64,000 nucleotides of DNA from contig NZ_JABRWJ010000002.1 in the NCBI RefSeq assembly GCF_013266755.1, positions 434,001 to 498,000 on the forward strand. Reading direction: 5' to 3'. The stretch's first letter is position 1. Every line of letters begins with the position of its first letter. Origin of the DNA: Pseudaquabacterium terrae. Lineage in GTDB: Bacteria > Pseudomonadota > Gammaproteobacteria > Burkholderiales > Burkholderiaceae_C. A program made the position numbers and the translations under genes. Below the pieces are notes generated by a model. It saw only the letters and a program-made list of their open reading frames with translations. It was not told the origin of the DNA and did no database searches. This document shows positions 28,159-38,622 of the stretch, in pieces.

Positions 28159-29184
28159 ATGGGCACCGCTTCGCGTCTCGCGGCCTTGACGGCGTTGACG
28201 CTGTTCCTGACCTTCGACCTGATCGTCTTCGGTGCCTTCACGCGCCTGACCGACTCCGGTCTCGGCTGCCCCGACTGGCCCGGCTGCTACGGGCAAGCCA
28301 GTCCGCTCGGTGCGCGCGCGGCGATCGCCGATGCGCAGGCGGCGATGCCCACCGGCCCGGTGACCTGGACCAAGGCCTGGATCGAGATGATCCATCGCTA
28401 CCTGGCGATGGGGGTCGGCCTGCTGATCGTCATTGCCGCGGTCGGCGGCTGGTGGAAGAGGGCGACGCTGCCGCACTCGCCCTGGTGGCCGACGCTGACG
28501 CTCGCCTGGGTCATCGTGCAGGGGCTGTTCGGCAAGTACACGGTGACCTTGAAGCTGTACCCGGCGATCGTCACCTTGCACCTGATGGGCGGCCTGGTGC
28601 TGCTGCTGCTGCTGGTGCTGCAGCACGAGTCGTTCCGCGACCGTCCGCTCGCCGGTCGCCTGCCGCGCAGCGCGATCGGCGCGACGCTGGCCATCGTGCT
28701 GCTGCAGGCGGCGCTCGGCGGCTGGGTCAGCAGCAACTATGCGGTGCTCGCCTGCCGCGGCTTCCCCGAATGCAACGGCGACTGGTGGCCGCGCATGGAC
28801 CTGGCGCACGGTTTCACGCTGCTGCGCGAGCTCGGTCGCGCCGGCCACGGCGGCTTCCTGCCCTTCGACGCGCTGGTCGCGATCCACATGGCGCACCGGC
28901 TGGGCGCGCTGCTGGCGACCGCGGCACTGCTCGGGCTGATCGTCGGATTGCTGCGCGACGGTGGGGTCCCCACGCGGCGCTTCGCGATCGTGCTCGGCGG
29001 CTTGCTGGCGCTGCAGCTGGCGTCGGGGCTGTCGAACGTCGTGCTCGACTGGCCGATCCTCGCCGCGCTCGGCCACAGCGCCGGCGCCGCGGCGCTGGTC
29101 GGCACGCTGGGGGCGCTGTGGGCACGCTGGTCGCCGCTGCCGCGCGGCGCCACTGCACCGAGTGCGGGCTGGCGCGCTGCCTAG
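28159..29184 (+). CDS. ctaA: Heme A synthase (COX15/CtaA)
   Basis: Oxidises the C8 methyl of heme O to a formyl group, giving heme A. The 341 residues form about eight transmembrane helices. Heme-ligand and family motifs include [46 protein letters not shown] and [11 protein letters not shown]. It is followed at 17 bp by heme O synthase, which supplies its substrate. Confidence 0.95.
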   Translation: MGTASRLAALTALTLFLTFDLIVFGAFTRLTDSGLGCPDWPGCYGQASPLGARAAIADAQAAMPTGPVTWTKAWIEMIHRYLAMGVGLLIVIAAVGGWWKRATLPHSPWWPTLTLAWVIVQGLFGKYTVTLKLYPAIVTLHLMGGLVLLLLLVLQHESFRDRPLAGRLPRSAIGATLAIVLLQAALGGWVSSNYAVLACRGFPECNGDWWPRMDLAHGFTLLRELGRAGHGGFLPFDALVAIHMAHRLGALLATAALLGLIVGLLRDGGVPTRRFAIVLGGLLALQLASGLSNVVLDWPILAALGHSAGAAALVGTLGALWARWSPLPRGATAPSAGWRAA

Positions 29185-29201
29185 AATCGGCCCCTCCTGC
29201 G

Positions 29202-30107
29202 ATGACCCAGACCCTCGCCACCGCCGTCCGGCCCGCCTCGCGCTGGTCCCAGTACATGGCGCTCACGAAGCCCCGTGTGGTGCAGCTCATCGTCTTCTGC
29301 GCGGTGATCGGCATGCTGCTGGCCGTGCCCGGGGTTCCTGAGCTGCGCACCGCACTCGCGGCGACCGCCGGCATCTGGCTGGTGGCCAGCGCCGCCGCGG
29401 CCTTCAACTGCCTGGTCGAGCAGCGCATCGATCAGAAGATGGCGCGCACCGCGTGGCGGCCGACCGCGAAGGGCGAGCTCAGCAGCACGCAGGCGCTGGT
29501 GTTCTCGATGCTGCTCGGCAGCGCCGGCAGCGCGCTGCTGTACGTCTGGGTCAACCCGCTGACGATGTGGCTGACCTTTGCCACCTTCGTCGGCTACGCC
29601 ATCGTCTACACCGTGGTCCTGAAGCCGCTGACGCCGCAGAACATCGTCATCGGCGGGGCCTCCGGCGCGATGCCGCCGGTGCTCGGCTGGGCGGCGATGC
29701 GCGGCGAGGTCGGCCCCGAGGCGCTGGTGATGTGCCTGATCATTTTCCTGTGGACGCCGCCGCACTTCTGGGCGCTCGCGCTGTACCGCGTCGAGGACTA
29801 CCGCCGCTCCGGGCTGCCGATGCTGCCGGTGACGCATGGCAGCGAATTCACGCGGCTGAACGTGCTGCTGTACACGCTGGTGTTGTTCGCCGCGACGCTG
29901 CTGCCCTTCGTCATCGGCATGAGCGGCTGGCTGTACCTGGCCGCCGCGGTGATGCTCGGCGGCTGGTTCATTGCCTATGCATTCCAGCTCTGGCGCCAGT
30001 ACAGCGATGCACTGGCGCGCCGCACCTTTCGCTTCTCGATCCTGCACCTGGCGCTGCTGTTCGCTGCACTGCTGGTCGACCACTACCTGATGCCATGGCT
30101 CACATGA
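29202..30107 (+). CDS. ctaB: Protoheme IX farnesyltransferase (heme O synthase)
   Basis: A UbiA-superfamily prenyltransferase making heme O. The 301 residues form about nine transmembrane helices. The Asp-rich substrate motif appears as [19 protein letters not shown] and the second motif as [24 protein letters not shown]. The start was set by homology ([27 protein letters not shown]). The ATGA overlap couples it to the SCO gene. Confidence 0.95.
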   Translation: MTQTLATAVRPASRWSQYMALTKPRVVQLIVFCAVIGMLLAVPGVPELRTALAATAGIWLVASAAAAFNCLVEQRIDQKMARTAWRPTAKGELSSTQALVFSMLLGSAGSALLYVWVNPLTMWLTFATFVGYAIVYTVVLKPLTPQNIVIGGASGAMPPVLGWAAMRGEVGPEALVMCLIIFLWTPPHFWALALYRVEDYRRSGLPMLPVTHGSEFTRLNVLLYTLVLFAATLLPFVIGMSGWLYLAAAVMLGGWFIAYAFQLWRQYSDALARRTFRFSILHLALLFAALLVDHYLMPWLT

Positions 30108-30703
30108 ACCCGAAACGCCGGCGCTGCCTGCAAGCCGCGCTGCTGGCCGCGACCGTCGCTGCCGTCGGCTGCGATGCCAACAAGCCGCCTTTCAAGGCGA
30201 TCGACATCACCGGTGCCGACTACGCGCGCACGCTGGCCTTGAGCGACCCGAACGGCCAGCCGCGCACGCTGGCCGATTTCAAGGGCAAGGTCACCGTCGT
30301 CTTCTTCGGCTACACGCAGTGCCCCGACGTCTGCCCGACGACGATGGCCGAGCTGGCGGAGGTCAAGCGCGCGCTGGGTGCCGACGGTGCCAAGGTGCAG
30401 GGCATCTTCGTCACCATCGACCCCGAGCGCGACTCGCCCGAGCTGCTGAAGGCCTACGTCGGCAACTTCGGCCCCGATTTCGTCGGCCTGCGCGGCACGC
30501 CCGATCAGCTCAAGGCGACCGCCAAGGAGTTCAAGGTCTTCTACGCCAAGGTGCCGGGCAAGACCGAGGGCAGCTACACGATGGACCACACCGCCGGCTC
30601 CTACGTGTTCGACACGCAGGGCCGCGTGCGCCTGTTCACCCGCTACGGCAGCGGCAGCAAGGCGCTGGTCGATGACCTGAAGCTGCTGCTGGCCGAGGCC
30701 TGA
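30104..30703 (+). CDS. SCO1/SenC copper chaperone lipoprotein
   Basis: Delivers copper to the CuA centre of CoxB. In 199 residues the N-terminal signal ends in a lipobox (AAVGC), predicting a membrane-tethered lipoprotein. A thioredoxin fold follows, with copper ligands C73-P-D-V-C77 and H162 in [11 protein letters not shown]. An in-frame ATG nine bases upstream (30095) is possible, but 30104 overlaps the ctaB stop. A terminator hairpin follows. Confidence 0.93.
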   Translation: MNPKRRRCLQAALLAATVAAVGCDANKPPFKAIDITGADYARTLALSDPNGQPRTLADFKGKVTVVFFGYTQCPDVCPTTMAELAEVKRALGADGAKVQGIFVTIDPERDSPELLKAYVGNFGPDFVGLRGTPDQLKATAKEFKVFYAKVPGKTEGSYTMDHTAGSYVFDTQGRVRLFTRYGSGSKALVDDLKLLLAEA

Positions 30704-30710
30704 AAGACAA

Positions 30711-30734
30711 AACGCCGACCCGCAGGTCGGCGTT
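30711..30734. terminator. Bidirectional terminator between SCO gene and rpoH
   Basis: AACGCCGACC (30711-30720) and GGTCGGCGTT (30725-30734) form a perfect 10-bp stem with a 4-nt loop between the convergent SCO and rpoH genes. AAGACAAAA precedes it (a U-rich tail on the minus strand) and GTTG follows. Confidence 0.8.
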
Positions 30735-30754
30735 GTTGCCGGGAAGGTGAACCG

Positions 30755-31678
<924 letters not shown>

Positions 31679-31719
31679 GGAAATATGGGACAAGCCGAAA
31701 GCTCGTTGAGTTCCCCGGA

Positions 31720-31749
31720 ATATTAGCACTCCCCGCAGAGGAGTGCTAA
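31720..31749 (-). promoter_or_regulatory. Candidate rpoH promoter overlapping CIRCE
   Basis: On the minus strand TTAGCA (31744-31749) and TAATAT (31720-31725) are spaced 18 bp, each matching four of six sigma-70 consensus positions. The -35 lies inside the left CIRCE arm and the -10 overlaps the right arm, so HrcA binding would block RNA polymerase. The start codon is about 35-40 nt downstream of the implied start site. Confidence 0.55.
31723..31749 (-). promoter_or_regulatory. CIRCE operator (HrcA binding site) upstream of rpoH
   Basis: TTAGCACTC (31723-31731), a 9-nt spacer and GAGTGCTAA (31741-31749) match the CIRCE consensus TTAGCACTC-N9-GAGTGCTAA at every position. It lies 45 bp upstream of the rpoH ATG. 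Confidence 0.95.
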
Positions 31750-31822
31750 ACACCCAGCTTGCGCGGCTTGAAACGCCGCAAGCATCGCCACCAAACGATT
31801 TATTAGGTAGTAAACGCTAACA

Positions 31823-34800
31823 TCACCCGAATCGGGTATCGACCTCTTCGAGCAGGCCGTCGACCAGCGCCAGGAAGCTGGCCAGGTTCAGCGGCTTTGT
31901 CAGGTAGTGCACGGCGCCGGCGGAAATCGCCTCGTTGACCCGCGACGGCGTCGCGTCGGCCGACACCACGACGATCGGGACGCCGCCGGTGTGCAGGTCG
32001 CGCTTCAGGTGGCGCAGCAGCTCCAGCCCATCGATGTCCGGCAGGTGCATGTCGAGCAGGATCAGGTCGGGCGGCTCGGCGCGGATCGCCGCCAGGCCGT
32101 CGAGTCCGGTCATCGAGACGCGCATCGACACCTGCGGGCGCTGCGCCAGGATGCCGCGCATGACCTCGGCATTGGTCTCGTTGTCCTCGACGTAGTGCAC
32201 GCGGCGCTGGCGGTAGGGCGCGGCCAGCGCGTCGAGCTCGTCCTCACCGGTGTCGTCGGGCACGTCCAGCGCCGCCGACGGCAGGCTCAGCACGAAGGTC
32301 GATCCCATCCCGGGCCGGCTGTGCGCCTGCAGGCTGCCGCCCATCAGCTCGGCGAGCCGCCGGCTGATGACCAGGCCGATGCCGGTGCCTTCGATGTTGC
32401 TGTGCTCGCGGCCGAGCCGGTTGAAGGGCTGGAACAGCTCGGCCACCTGGGTCTCGCTCAGGCCCTGGCCGGTGTCGCTGACGCGGATCTCGGTCTGCCC
32501 GCCGGCGCCCGGGCCGGTGTCGATCTCGACGCGGCCGCGCTCGACGTTGTACTTGATGGCGTTCGACAGCAGGTTCGTCAGCACCTGCTTCAGCCGCGTC
32601 GGGTCGGCCTGCACGGTGCGCGCGGCCGGGTCGACATGCTCGCGCAGCACGATGCCGCGGCGCCCGGCCGAGGGTTCGACCATCGCGACGCACAGCCGCA
32701 ACAACGGCGCCAGGTCGACCGCGGTCGCCTCCAGCCGCAGCGTGCCGGCCTCGATGCGCGACAGGTCCAGCGTGTCGTTGATCATGTCCAGCAGGTGCCA
32801 GCCGGCATGCTGGATCTGCGTCGTCCACTCGGTCTGGTGCGCCGACAGCGGCGGCTGGCGGTCCAGCTCGAGCAGCTGCGCGAAGCCGAGCATCGCGTTC
32901 AGCGGCGTGCGCAGCTCGTGGCTCATGCGCGACAGGAACTCGCTCTTCGCCTGGTTGGCCGATTCGGCAAGCTGGCGCCGGCGTTCGGCGTCCTGCAACT
33001 GCAGCCGTTCGGTGATGTCCTCGACCACCGCCACCAGGCGCTGCGGCTGGCCGGTGCCGTCGCGCAGCACGCTCAGCGTCATCTGCACCCACAGCAGCAG
33101 GCCGTCGCGGTGCAGCAGGCGCTTGCGGCGGGTCGGCGAGCCGGCGTCGCTGCGGGCGTCGCCGCGGATCAGGTTGACCAGCAGCTCGGCGTCCTCGGCG
33201 CGGTCCTCGGGGTGCGTGAACTCGGCCAGCGTGCGGCCGGTCAGCGCATCGGCCTTGTAGCCGAGCATGTCGCGGAACTTCGGATTGGCCTCGCGCACGC
33301 GGCCAGCCAGGTCGGCGTAGACGATGCCGATCGGCGCGTGGTCGAGGATGTTGCGCAGGCGCTGCTCGCTTTCGCGCAGCGCCTGGTCGCTGCGGGCGCG
33401 TTCGGCCATCTCGCGCTGCAGCTCGGCGGTGCGCTGCGTCACCGCATGCTCGATGCGCCGGGTGCGGCCGGTGACGGTCAGCAGCAGGGCCGCGAGCATC
33501 GCCGTCGACAGCAGGCCGACGGTCGAGAACAACCACGCCGACAGCGGCCCGGCCTCGGCGAAATCACCGGCCGCGGCCGACAGCCGCAGCTGCCAGCGCC
33601 GGCCGCCGATCGCCAGGTCGCGGCTCGACGAGAACGGCGCGGCGGCGGCCGCTTCGCAGCCGCTCGGGCCGGACAGCCGCACGCGTGGCGCGGCCGGATC
33701 GGCGTCGATCAGGCACCAGCGCAGGGTGCCTGGCTGCTCGCGCATCGCCGCAGCGATCGACTGGTCCATGCGCAGCGTCACGAAGACCACGCCGCGCAGC
33801 GCCGCGCTGCGCTCGCTCGGCGCCGGCTCGCCGCGGTAGAGCGCGCGGTACAGCACGACACCGGTCTGGTCGCCGATCTCCTGCGTCAAGCGGAAGCCGG
33901 CCGAGGCGGCGGGCTCGTCGTTGACCACCGCGCGGTTGACCGCCTCGCGCACCGCGGGAATCGACAGCGTGTTGACGCCGAAGGCGCCGGCATTGCGCTC
34001 GAACGGCTCGACGAAACGGATCACCAGCGCGTGTGCATCCTGCGCCGAGATCGGCTCGCCGCCGCGCTCGCGGCGCTCGAAGATGCGGATCGGCCGGCCG
34101 TCCTGCGCGGCCACCTGCTGCTCGAAGCGCGCGAAGTCGCCGCGCGCGACATGCTGGCTGAAGCCGATCGCCTGCAGGCGCACCGGCAGCTTCAACCACG
34201 GCTCGGCGGCGCGCTGCATCTCGTCGCGCGAGACGTCGCCGGAAGCGATGAACAGCCCGTGAATCGCCTCCAGCGCAAACAGGGCGTGCTGCAGCTGGTT
34301 CACCGCTGACTCGGCCGCCGCGGCCGCGGCGCGCTCGAACGCCGTGCGGTTGCGCAGCTCTTCGAGGCGGGCGACCTGCGCCGTCGCCAGCGCCAGCAGG
34401 CCGGTCGCCGCCAGCAGCGGCAGCGCCAGCGCCACGCGGCGCGGCGCCCAGTCGCTGCGCGGCTGGCCGATCAGCGTCAGCGCGATCGGCGCGCCGATCA
34501 GCACGCCCAGCGCATCACCCGCCCACCACGTCCACCAGGTGTAGGCGCGGGCCTCGGAGGGCACCACGCCGGCCAGGCTGAGCGCGAGGGTGGCGATGCT
34601 CGCGTTCGCCAGGCAGGCCACCAGCGCGCCGAACAGGCAGAAGGTCAGCACGTCGCGCGGATCGGCCAGCGCACGCGAGCGCACGCGGCTGCGCACCAGC
34701 CAGTCGCCGAGCGCCGCCTGCGCGCCCGCGCCGAGTGCGATCACCGTCGCCAGGCCGAGCGCGGTGCTCGTCGGCAGGCTGCGCGGCGCCGCCAGCAGCG

Positions 34801-35011
34801 CGTTGACGATGAAGGAGCCGAGCACGACGCCGGGCAGCGCGCGCCGTCCGTAGACCAGCACCGCGGCCAGCGCGATGCCGGCGGAGGGGTAGATCGGGGC
34901 CGCATACCCCGGCGGAATCGCCAGCAGCAGCGCCAGCTGCCCGGCCGCGGCGTAGGCGACCGCCGTCAGCACGGCGGGCAGCAAGACCCCGAGCAGCGCA
35001 GTCATCGACAT
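31823..35011 (-). CDS. MASE1-CHASE-PAS hybrid sensor histidine kinase
   Basis: A 1062-residue membrane sensor. The order is a MASE1-type multi-helix region (about 10-215), a periplasmic CHASE domain (about 260-470), a transmembrane helix (about 495-515), PAS (about 555-680), HisKA with phospho-accepting H698 (SHELRTPLNAML), HATPase (NLLSNAIKYN, DTGQGLS, GTGIGLVIS) and a C-terminal receiver with D987 (LILLDMHLPD). The ligand is unknown; CHASE domains bind small molecules such as cytokinin-like compounds or peptides. Intramolecular phosphorelay to the receiver is expected. It lies upstream of rpoH on the same strand, but rpoH has its own promoter region. Confidence 0.9.
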   Translation of the reverse strand: MSMTALLGVLLPAVLTAVAYAAAGQLALLLAIPPGYAAPIYPSAGIALAAVLVYGRRALPGVVLGSFIVNALLAAPRSLPTSTALGLATVIALGAGAQAALGDWLVRSRVRSRALADPRDVLTFCLFGALVACLANASIATLALSLAGVVPSEARAYTWWTWWAGDALGVLIGAPIALTLIGQPRSDWAPRRVALALPLLAATGLLALATAQVARLEELRNRTAFERAAAAAAESAVNQLQHALFALEAIHGLFIASGDVSRDEMQRAAEPWLKLPVRLQAIGFSQHVARGDFARFEQQVAAQDGRPIRIFERRERGGEPISAQDAHALVIRFVEPFERNAGAFGVNTLSIPAVREAVNRAVVNDEPAASAGFRLTQEIGDQTGVVLYRALYRGEPAPSERSAALRGVVFVTLRMDQSIAAAMREQPGTLRWCLIDADPAAPRVRLSGPSGCEAAAAAPFSSSRDLAIGGRRWQLRLSAAAGDFAEAGPLSAWLFSTVGLLSTAMLAALLLTVTGRTRRIEHAVTQRTAELQREMAERARSDQALRESEQRLRNILDHAPIGIVYADLAGRVREANPKFRDMLGYKADALTGRTLAEFTHPEDRAEDAELLVNLIRGDARSDAGSPTRRKRLLHRDGLLLWVQMTLSVLRDGTGQPQRLVAVVEDITERLQLQDAERRRQLAESANQAKSEFLSRMSHELRTPLNAMLGFAQLLELDRQPPLSAHQTEWTTQIQHAGWHLLDMINDTLDLSRIEAGTLRLEATAVDLAPLLRLCVAMVEPSAGRRGIVLREHVDPAARTVQADPTRLKQVLTNLLSNAIKYNVERGRVEIDTGPGAGGQTEIRVSDTGQGLSETQVAELFQPFNRLGREHSNIEGTGIGLVISRRLAELMGGSLQAHSRPGMGSTFVLSLPSAALDVPDDTGEDELDALAAPYRQRRVHYVEDNETNAEVMRGILAQRPQVSMRVSMTGLDGLAAIRAEPPDLILLDMHLPDIDGLELLRHLKRDLHTGGVPIVVVSADATPSRVNEAISAGAVHYLTKPLNLASFLALVDGLLEEVDTRFG

Positions 35012-35080
35012 CGCTTGTCGGGCGCCGTCGGAACGCGCCCCCTCGCGAGGGAGACTACCACCACCCGTGGACGCGCCGGG

Positions 35081-36175
<1,095 letters not shown>

Positions 36176-36254
36176 GGAGGGCTTTCGGGGCTGGCTCGGG
36201 TGCGGCCAAAAGCGGGCAATTTTAGGCGTCGCCGGGCGCTGCGCGGCCGCTTCC

Positions 36255-36260
36255 TACAAT
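36255..36260 (+). promoter_or_regulatory. Candidate -10 (TACAAT) before the UbiH-like gene
   Basis: TACAAT followed by CCGCC lies 7 bp before the ATG at 36268, in the 92-bp divergent spacer with ychF. If used, the transcript would be nearly leaderless. No clear -35 is visible. Confidence 0.35.
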
Positions 36261-36267
36261 CCGCCGG

Positions 36268-37374
36268 ATGGATTCCGTCGACGTCAGCATCCGCGGCAGC
36301 GGCCCGGTGGCCTTCAGCCTCGGCCTGGCGCTGGCGCGCCAGGGCCTGCGCGTCGCGCTGCCGCAGGTGCCGCCGCTGGCCGCGGCCGGCGACCTGCGCG
36401 CCTACGCACTCAACGCCGCGGCGCGCGCGCTGCTGTCGTCGCTGCGCGTCTGGGACGCGCTGCCGGCGGACGCGGTGACGCCGGTCTACGACATGCACGT
36501 CGAGGGGGACGGCGCCGGCGGCGCGCTCGATTTCTCGTCCTGGCAGCAAGGCGTCGAGGCCCTGGCCTGGATCGTCGACGCCGCCGAGCTGGAACGCGCG
36601 CTGCACACCGCGGCCCGCTTCGCACCGCACCTGGCGCTGGACAGCGGCGAGGTGCGGGCGACCCTGACGGTGCTGGCCGAGGGCAAGGATTCGGCAGCGC
36701 GCGAGGCGCTCGGCGTGGCCTTCGAGCGCCATGCCTACGGCCAGATCGCCGTCGCCGCACGGTTGCGCGCCGACCGGCCGCATGGCGGCGTCGCGCGCCA
36801 GTGGTTTCGATCGCCGGACGTGCTGGCGCTGCTGCCGCTGGACCGGCCGCAGCGCGAGTCGAGTTACGCGCTGGTCTGGTCGCTGCCCGCCGAGCGGGCG
36901 CGTGCGCTGCTCGACGCCGACGATGCGGCCTTCGAACAGGCGCTGGCCGAGGCCAGCGGCGGCGCGGCCGGAACGCTGCAGCTGGCCGGCGCGCGCGCCG
37001 GCTGGCCGCTGGCGATCGCCCGTGCCGAACGGCTGTGCGGTCCCGGTTGGGTGCTGGTCGGCGATGCGGCGCATGTGGTGCATCCGCTGGCCGGCCAGGG
37101 CTTGAACCTCGGCCTCGGTGACGTCGCGGCGCTGGCACGCGTGCTCGCCGAGCGCGAGCCCTGGCGCAGCCTCGGCGACGAGGTGCTGCTGCGGCGCTAT
37201 GCACGCGAGCGTGCCTTGCCGACGCGGGCGATGGCGCAGCTGACCGACGGCCTGCTGCACCTGTTTGCGCAGCCGCAGCCCCTGGTGCGGGAACTTCGCA
37301 ACCGGGGCATGACTCTGCTCAATCACTTCGCACCGCTGAAGCGGCTGCTCACCAGTCGGGCGCTGGACGCCTGA
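36268..37374 (+). CDS. FAD-dependent UbiH/UbiF/COQ6-type monooxygenase
   Basis: A 368-residue aromatic hydroxylase-like flavoprotein, probably in ubiquinone ring hydroxylation or a related reaction. The N-terminal dinucleotide fold is slightly unusual (RGSGPVAFSLGLALA). The middle DG-type motif is degraded to AEGKDSAAREALG. The C-terminal FAD-ribityl motif VLVGDAAHVVHPLAGQGLNLGLGD is perfect. It is shorter than the ~400-residue UbiH/UbiF. The dsbC gene follows 9 bp later. The ring position hydroxylated cannot be assigned. Confidence 0.82.
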   Translation: MDSVDVSIRGSGPVAFSLGLALARQGLRVALPQVPPLAAAGDLRAYALNAAARALLSSLRVWDALPADAVTPVYDMHVEGDGAGGALDFSSWQQGVEALAWIVDAAELERALHTAARFAPHLALDSGEVRATLTVLAEGKDSAAREALGVAFERHAYGQIAVAARLRADRPHGGVARQWFRSPDVLALLPLDRPQRESSYALVWSLPAERARALLDADDAAFEQALAEASGGAAGTLQLAGARAGWPLAIARAERLCGPGWVLVGDAAHVVHPLAGQGLNLGLGDVAALARVLAEREPWRSLGDEVLLRRYARERALPTRAMAQLTDGLLHLFAQPQPLVRELRNRGMTLLNHFAPLKRLLTSRALDA

Positions 37375-37383
37375 AGGATCCCG

Positions 37384-38118
37384 ATGAAGAACCCCCAGAC
37401 GATGCGGCGCGCCGCCGCCTTCGCCGCCGCCACGCTGATCGCCGGCACCGCGGCGGCCGACGAGGCCGCGATCCGCAAGGCGCTCGCTGAACGCCTGCCG
37501 AACATGCCGAAGATCGACGAGGTCAGCAAGTCGCCGATCCCCGGGCTCTACGAAGTGCGCATGGGCACCGAGATCGTCTACGCCGATGAGAACGGCCAGT
37601 ACGTGATCCAGGGTGCGCTGATCGACACCAAGACGCGCACCGACCTGACGCAGGCGCGCATCGACAAGCTCACCGCCTTCGACTTCGGCGCACTGCCGCT
37701 GAAGGATGCGGTGCTCGTCAAGCAGGGCAGCGGCGCGCGCAAGCTGGTGATCTTCGCCGATCCGAACTGCGGCTACTGCAAGCGCATCGAGCGTGACCTG
37801 CTGACCTTGAAGGACGTCTCGATCTACACCTACCTGTACCCGATCCTCGGACCGGATTCGAGCACCAAGTCGCGCGACATCTGGTGTGCGAAGGACAACG
37901 CCAAGGCCTGGCGCGCGTGGATGCTGGACAACGTCGCGCCGCCGAAGGCCGCCGCGGACTGCGACGTCGCAGCGCTCGACCGCAACGTGAAGCTGGGCCA
38001 GAAGCACCGCGTCACCGGCACGCCGGCAGTGGTTTTCGAGGATGGCAGCCGCGCGCCCGGCGCGGTGCCGGCAGCGCAGATCGAATCGCGCATCCAGGCG
38101 GCGGCCAAGAAGGGCTGA
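37384..38118 (+). CDS. dsbC: Periplasmic disulfide isomerase DsbC
   Basis: A 244-residue thiol-disulfide isomerase. The signal peptide probably cleaves after TAAA (about residue 22). An N-terminal dimerisation domain and a thioredoxin domain with redox site C129-G-Y-C132 in FADPNCGYCKRIE follow. The downstream VTGTPAVVFEDG carries the cis-Pro loop. It shuffles wrong disulfides in exported proteins and needs DsbD, which is not in this window. Confidence 0.94.
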   Translation: MKNPQTMRRAAAFAAATLIAGTAAADEAAIRKALAERLPNMPKIDEVSKSPIPGLYEVRMGTEIVYADENGQYVIQGALIDTKTRTDLTQARIDKLTAFDFGALPLKDAVLVKQGSGARKLVIFADPNCGYCKRIERDLLTLKDVSIYTYLYPILGPDSSTKSRDIWCAKDNAKAWRAWMLDNVAPPKAAADCDVAALDRNVKLGQKHRVTGTPAVVFEDGSRAPGAVPAAQIESRIQAAAKKG

Positions 38119-38166
38119 TCGTCCGGGCGGCCCACGGCGGCCGGCGCCGGCCACAATGCGCGCACC

Positions 38167-38619
38167 ATGTCCGCCGCCTTGACCGCCGCCTCGCCGCCTG
38201 CCTTGTCGCCCGTCGCGCTGCGGCTCGGTCACTTCGGGCTGCTGCCCTTCGTGCTCGGCGCGGCGCTGATCTGGCTGGTGCATCCGCCCGCGCTGCCCTA
38301 CGTCGCGCAGGGGCTGTCGTCGTATGCCGCGCTGGTGCTCGCGCTGCTGGGCGGCGTGCACTGGGGCATCGGTTTCGCGCAGACCGCGCCGCCGCCCTCG
38401 CTGTTCGCCTGGGGCAGCGTGCCGGCGCCGCTGGCCTGGGTCGCGGTGATGATGCCGGCGCGCTCGGGTCTCGTGCTTGCCGGCGTGCTGCTGGTGGCCT
38501 GCTACCTGATCGACCGCAAGGTCTACGCGCGCCACGGCCTCGGCCGCTGGCTGACGCTGCGCTTCCGCCTGTCGGCGGTCGCCGCCCTCAGTTGTTTCCT
38601 CGGTGCCGCCGGCGCCTGA
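38167..38619 (+). CDS. DUF3429 membrane protein
   Basis: A 150-residue integral membrane protein with about four to five helices and the DUF3429 signature region SYAALVLALLGGVHWGIGF. Function unknown. It is 48 bp after dsbC and 3 bp before the M61 peptidase. Confidence 0.83.
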   Translation: MSAALTAASPPALSPVALRLGHFGLLPFVLGAALIWLVHPPALPYVAQGLSSYAALVLALLGGVHWGIGFAQTAPPPSLFAWGSVPAPLAWVAVMMPARSGLVLAGVLLVACYLIDRKVYARHGLGRWLTLRFRLSAVAALSCFLGAAGA

Positions 38620-38622
38620 ACC

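Noticed and set aside
31679..31753. Longer rpoH start at 31753
   Set aside because: It would place CIRCE and the promoter inside the gene and add residues not typical of RpoH.
31907..34309. An 800-codon + strand frame opposite the hybrid kinase
   Set aside because: It is antisense to a kinase with intact HisKA, HATPase and receiver motifs. Its composition (His/Gln/Arg/Ala) is that of a shadow frame.
35040..35051. Short palindrome CCCTCGCGAGGG upstream of the hybrid kinase
   Set aside because: Twelve-base GC palindromes are expected by chance in such GC-rich DNA, and nothing else supports an operator here.
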